From Siphonobacter aquaeclarae (GTDB lineage: Bacteria; Bacteroidota; Bacteroidia; Cytophagales; Spirosomataceae), in the NCBI RefSeq assembly GCF_900103285.1, contig NZ_FNGS01000001.1:799515-863514 (forward strand): a stretch of 64,000 nucleotides of DNA, read 5' to 3'. Under the pieces are notes generated by a model that was not told the origin of the DNA, did not search any database, and saw only the letters and a list, made by a program, of their open reading frames with translations. The stretch's first letter is position 1; the number at the start of each line of letters is the position of its first letter. Position numbers and translations under genes: made by a program. Shown piece by piece: positions 63,591-64,000 of the stretch.

Positions 63591-64000
63591 CAATTATACC
63601 CCGGATTCTGCTCCAGTTTCGCAGAGACGTTCCGGTTGATTTCACTAAAAGGTATAGGCCAGAGGTTATGGTAGGATTCGATGGAGAGGCCGGATTTTTC
63701 GTTGTACTTCTTCACCCGGTCGTACAGTTTGCCCATCCGTGTGAGCGTCACCATGCGGAATTCTTCGCCGTAGAGTTCACGCATGCGCTCGTCGAGCAGG
63801 AAATCAATGCTGACGTCCCCTGCCGTGACAGGGAATGTTTTGGCCCGGGCCCGGACAACGTTGAGGTCGGCGGCGGCACTGGCATTATCGCCTTTCAGGA
63901 TCGCCGCCTCCGCCCGGAGAAAATAGGTCTCCGGCAGGCGGATCAGGTAACCGTCCCGGAAAAGATCGGAGGCATTGATCAGCAGGCGACCGCCCAGCGG
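63590..64000 (-). CDS. SusD/RagB-family lipoprotein (C-terminal part; 5' end outside window)
   Basis: The frame is open from base 64000 to the stop at 63590 and encodes the last 136 residues of a SusD. Family motifs are YLIRLPETYFLRAEAAILKG, LNVVRARAKT, DFLLDERMRELYGEEFRMVT and the closing NLWPIPFSEINRN with LEQNPGYN. The signal peptide and the N-terminal half lie beyond the window, and its SusC partner is expected further upstream on this strand. It faces the DUF1080 gene tail to tail. Confidence 0.94.
   Translation of the reverse strand, partial: PLGGRLLINASDLFRDGYLIRLPETYFLRAEAAILKGDNASAAADLNVVRARAKTFPVTAGDVSIDFLLDERMRELYGEEFRMVTLTRMGKLYDRVKKYNEKSGLSIESYHNLWPIPFSEINRNVSAKLEQNPGYN

Overview
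The window comes from a bacterium of the Bacteroidota, most probably a GC-rich member of the Cytophagales (Spirosoma/Dyadobacter-like; the genus cannot be fixed from sequence alone). The evidence is two SusC genes, three SusD genes, a one-protein hybrid two-component system with an AraC output domain, many lipobox lipoproteins, and gene starts without clear Shine-Dalgarno sequences. No rRNA, tRNA or CRISPR array was seen.

Layout. 1-4.4 kb: the 3' part of a susC and a complete susD-like gene. 4.7-6.1 kb: three small exported or hypothetical genes, one of them frameshifted. 6.1-23.7 kb: a tightly coupled nine-gene minus-strand operon, the main feature of the window. It encodes two giant PUFA-synthase/HglE-like iterative synthases, a free acyl carrier protein, an alpha/beta hydrolase, two CrtX/MGT-like glycosyltransferases, two PapA/condensation-type acyltransferases and a small membrane protein. 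Together they read as a machine that builds a long acyl or polyketide chain, releases it, glycosylates it twice, acylates it and inserts or exports it: an apparently undescribed acylated glycolipid. 24.9-28.5 kb: a sugar isomerase, a lipoprotein, a GNAT acetyltransferase and long non-coding stretches. 28.8-40.1 kb: a compact polysaccharide utilization locus (SusC, SusD, GH31 alpha-glycosidase, hybrid two-component sensor) with a candidate tandem operator upstream of susC.

40.9-47.0 kb: an orphan haem-copper oxidase subunit I, KDPG aldolase, an AraC regulator, a DUF983 protein and a siroheme nitrite/sulfite reductase with a C-terminal HEPN-like extension. 47.3-51.8 kb: a periplasmic TIM-barrel isomerase and a PQQ dehydrogenase, with a divergent AraC regulator. 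52.2-55.1 kb: an AT-rich island with a decayed serine-recombinase fragment, a Crp/Fnr regulator, an SDR lacking the usual Tyr/Lys, and an NTF2-like protein. FNR-type boxes (TTGAT-N4-ATCAA) lie upstream of all three intact genes, which suggests a self-contained regulon.

55.4-56.3 kb: an ArsR/AHSA1 pair with a duplicated inverted-repeat operator. 56.3-63.4 kb: a CE1-like esterase, then ThuA, a 1278-residue secreted SGNH/dehydrogenase/HEAT/blue-copper fusion and a DUF1080 (3-keto-disaccharide hydrolase) protein; this suggests periplasmic sugar oxidation. The window ends with a perfect 9-copy heptanucleotide repeat and the 3' end of another susD.
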